The notes under the pieces are model-generated. The model searched no databases, had not been told where the DNA came from, and saw only the letters and a program-made list of their open reading frames with translations. From the NCBI GenBank assembly GCA_903825435.1, contig CAIKAP010000103.1, forward strand, positions 1 to 47,947: a DNA stretch of 47,947 nt. Reading direction: 5' to 3'. Of the stretch, positions 47,263-47,947 are shown one piece after another. This DNA comes from an uncultured Verrucomicrobiota bacterium (lineage in GTDB: Bacteria; Verrucomicrobiota; Verrucomicrobiia; Palsa-1439). Positions within the stretch are counted from its first letter, which is position 1. Each line of letters opens with the position of its first letter. Position numbers and translations under genes: made by a program.

Positions 47263-47808
47263 GTCCTAACCGCTGCCTGTTTTAGGTAAGCCCCCACCGG
47301 GGGATCGCACGACGGACCGCTGTTGTTTCACCCCGTTTGTGATAGTTCGAGACCCGACGACAGTTCTCCTAGTGGTGAAATTGTTTTCTGCTTCTGAAAG
47401 GATCGCGGCCGGGAGCAACTTCGCCGAAGCCTCGATGGGATCGAGGCAGAAACGGGCATCGGCATCGGTGGCCTTGATGCTGCGAAAGCCCGTGTTGGTG
47501 ACGATGGCGAAGCGTATACCATTGGGCAATGGCTTGTGAGAGTTCCCGACCGCGAAGTCGTGAATATCCTGTGCCGTGTTCATCCGTGTTGTGCAATAGA
47601 TAATCATTGCCAGCCATTTGCCTTTAGCAATAGGCTTGCCACCTTCGAAGCGCCTACGAGAAAAATGATGCAAGAGACTTGCTGCAAATCAGATAGAGAT
47701 AGTGACGCGTTTTGTTTTTCTGTATGCCGCGCTGTGGTTGGTTGACAACCTGTCACCGTCTCACCATCCGGCTGACAGTCTGGCAAAGACAGATTACCTT
47801 TCTCTTCC
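47263..47808. other. Non-coding region between the hydrogenase locus and the right IS copy
   Basis: No gene is recognised in these 546 bases. It should hold the promoter of the 24-gene locus, but I find no convincing -35/-10 or -24/-12 pair. A small hairpin (CCCCC, loop ACC, GGGGG at 47291-47303) lies about 30 bases upstream of the first start codon. Short frames on both strands look like chance; one on the minus strand (47266-47673, 135 codons) has no family resemblance. The stretch 47571-47596 (reading CACAACACGGATGAACACGG on the minus strand) resembles a dispersed intergenic sequence known from many bacterial genomes. Confidence 0.5.
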
Positions 47809-47947
47809 GACGTTCTTGCAAAACTCGCTTTTGCGGGCTTTTTCGGCGATGGATTTGAACGGGATGCAAGGGGAAGCGTCTCAGAGTTATGCATGAACTG
47901 ACCGCGATCTTCCACCATCTTCAACGCCATCTTTTCCCTACACTCGA
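47809..47947 (+). mobile_element. Right copy of the terminal repeat, probably the 5' end of the same insertion sequence
   Basis: Reverse complement of 54-192, 139 bases with one visible difference. It runs into the window edge, so its true length is unknown. It includes the same 30-codon reading frame that forms the tail of the left-end protease (GFFGDGFERDARGSVSELCMN), here without any gene in front of it. That shows this frame belongs to the repeat. It also includes the start of the transposase-like frame at 47889. Confidence 0.6.
47889..47947 (+). CDS. Putative transposase, N-terminal fragment cut by the window edge
   Basis: ATG at 47889 opens a frame identical to that at the left window edge (MHELTAIFHHLQRHLFPTLE), which is still open at the last base. 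Only 19 full codons are visible here; the left copy shows about 37. The orientation is outward from the window, opposite to the left copy. Confidence 0.45.
   Translation, partial: MHELTAIFHHLQRHLFPTL

Noticed and set aside
47263-47400. Search for a sigma-54 promoter ahead of the hydrogenase locus
   Set aside because: No GG-N10-GC pair of the right context was found on the minus strand, so RpoN control is not claimed.
47266-47673. 135-codon minus-strand frame upstream of the CBS-HATPase gene
   Set aside because: There is no Shine-Dalgarno or family resemblance, the C-terminus is low in structure, and part of it lies over a probable dispersed repeat. I kept the region as non-coding.
1-47947. 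CRISPR arrays, tRNA and rRNA genes
   Set aside because: No regularly spaced direct repeats, cloverleaf-type segments or conserved rRNA stretches were seen in any intergenic region.

Overview
The window reads as chromosomal DNA of a Gram-negative-type anaerobe of uncertain phylum. It encodes RpoN, a site-2 protease, hybrid histidine kinases and an exopolysaccharide-type cluster beside a fermentative hydrogen-metabolism locus. A PVC-group or candidate-phylum bacterium would fit, but nothing seen fixes the phylum. Both ends run into the same sequence in opposite orientation (1-192 and 47809-47947). Each copy carries the start of what looks like an outward-facing transposase gene, so the contig probably stops in two copies of one insertion sequence.

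Left part (0.1-13.7 kb): a trypsin-like protease whose tail runs into the left IS copy, sigma-54, a WalJ/YycJ-type metallo-beta-lactamase-fold protein, a small Gly/Tyr-rich secreted protein that appears frameshifted near its start, a site-2 protease and an unrecognised soluble protein. A minus-strand operon then encodes an asparagine synthase-like amidotransferase, a heparinase II/III-fold enzyme, two GT4 glycosyltransferases and a YfhO-like membrane protein, consistent with surface polysaccharide synthesis.

Signalling part (13.8-19.6 kb): a GAF-GAF histidine kinase is divergent from two tandem paralogous hybrid histidine kinase/receiver genes. The first of these is broken by a frameshift in a GCC run. 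A D-amino-acid/branched-chain type class IV aminotransferase with a strong sigma-70 promoter follows at 19.6-20.4 kb.

Right part (20.5-47.3 kb): 24 consecutive minus-strand genes with no gap above 26 bp, ending at a hairpin at 20477-20519. In transcription order they are: CBS-HATPase regulator, DRTGG protein, NuoE-like HydC, small HATPase, degenerate ferredoxin-like protein, NuoF-GltD fusion (HydB), NuoG-like HydA, [NiFe] small and large subunits (HydS, HydL), maturation protease, HypA, HdrC, HdrB, HdrA, MvhD, MvhG, MvhA, HypB, HypF, HypC, HypD, HypE, pyruvate:ferredoxin oxidoreductase, and a dihydroorotate dehydrogenase-like flavoprotein. The locus thus combines two different [NiFe] hydrogenase systems that in known relatives bifurcate or confurcate electrons (NAD(H)-linked HydABCSL type and MvhADG-HdrABC type). 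It also carries a complete Hyp maturation set and the pyruvate-oxidising enzyme that would supply reduced ferredoxin. The inferred role is balancing ferredoxin, NAD(P)H, H2 and an unknown disulfide-type acceptor. No methanogenesis genes are present in the window.

Other points: two identical 28-bp perfect palindromes sit in frame in hypF, and several first genes have a candidate -10 box so close to the start codon that leaderless transcripts are predicted. No tRNA, rRNA or CRISPR array was seen.
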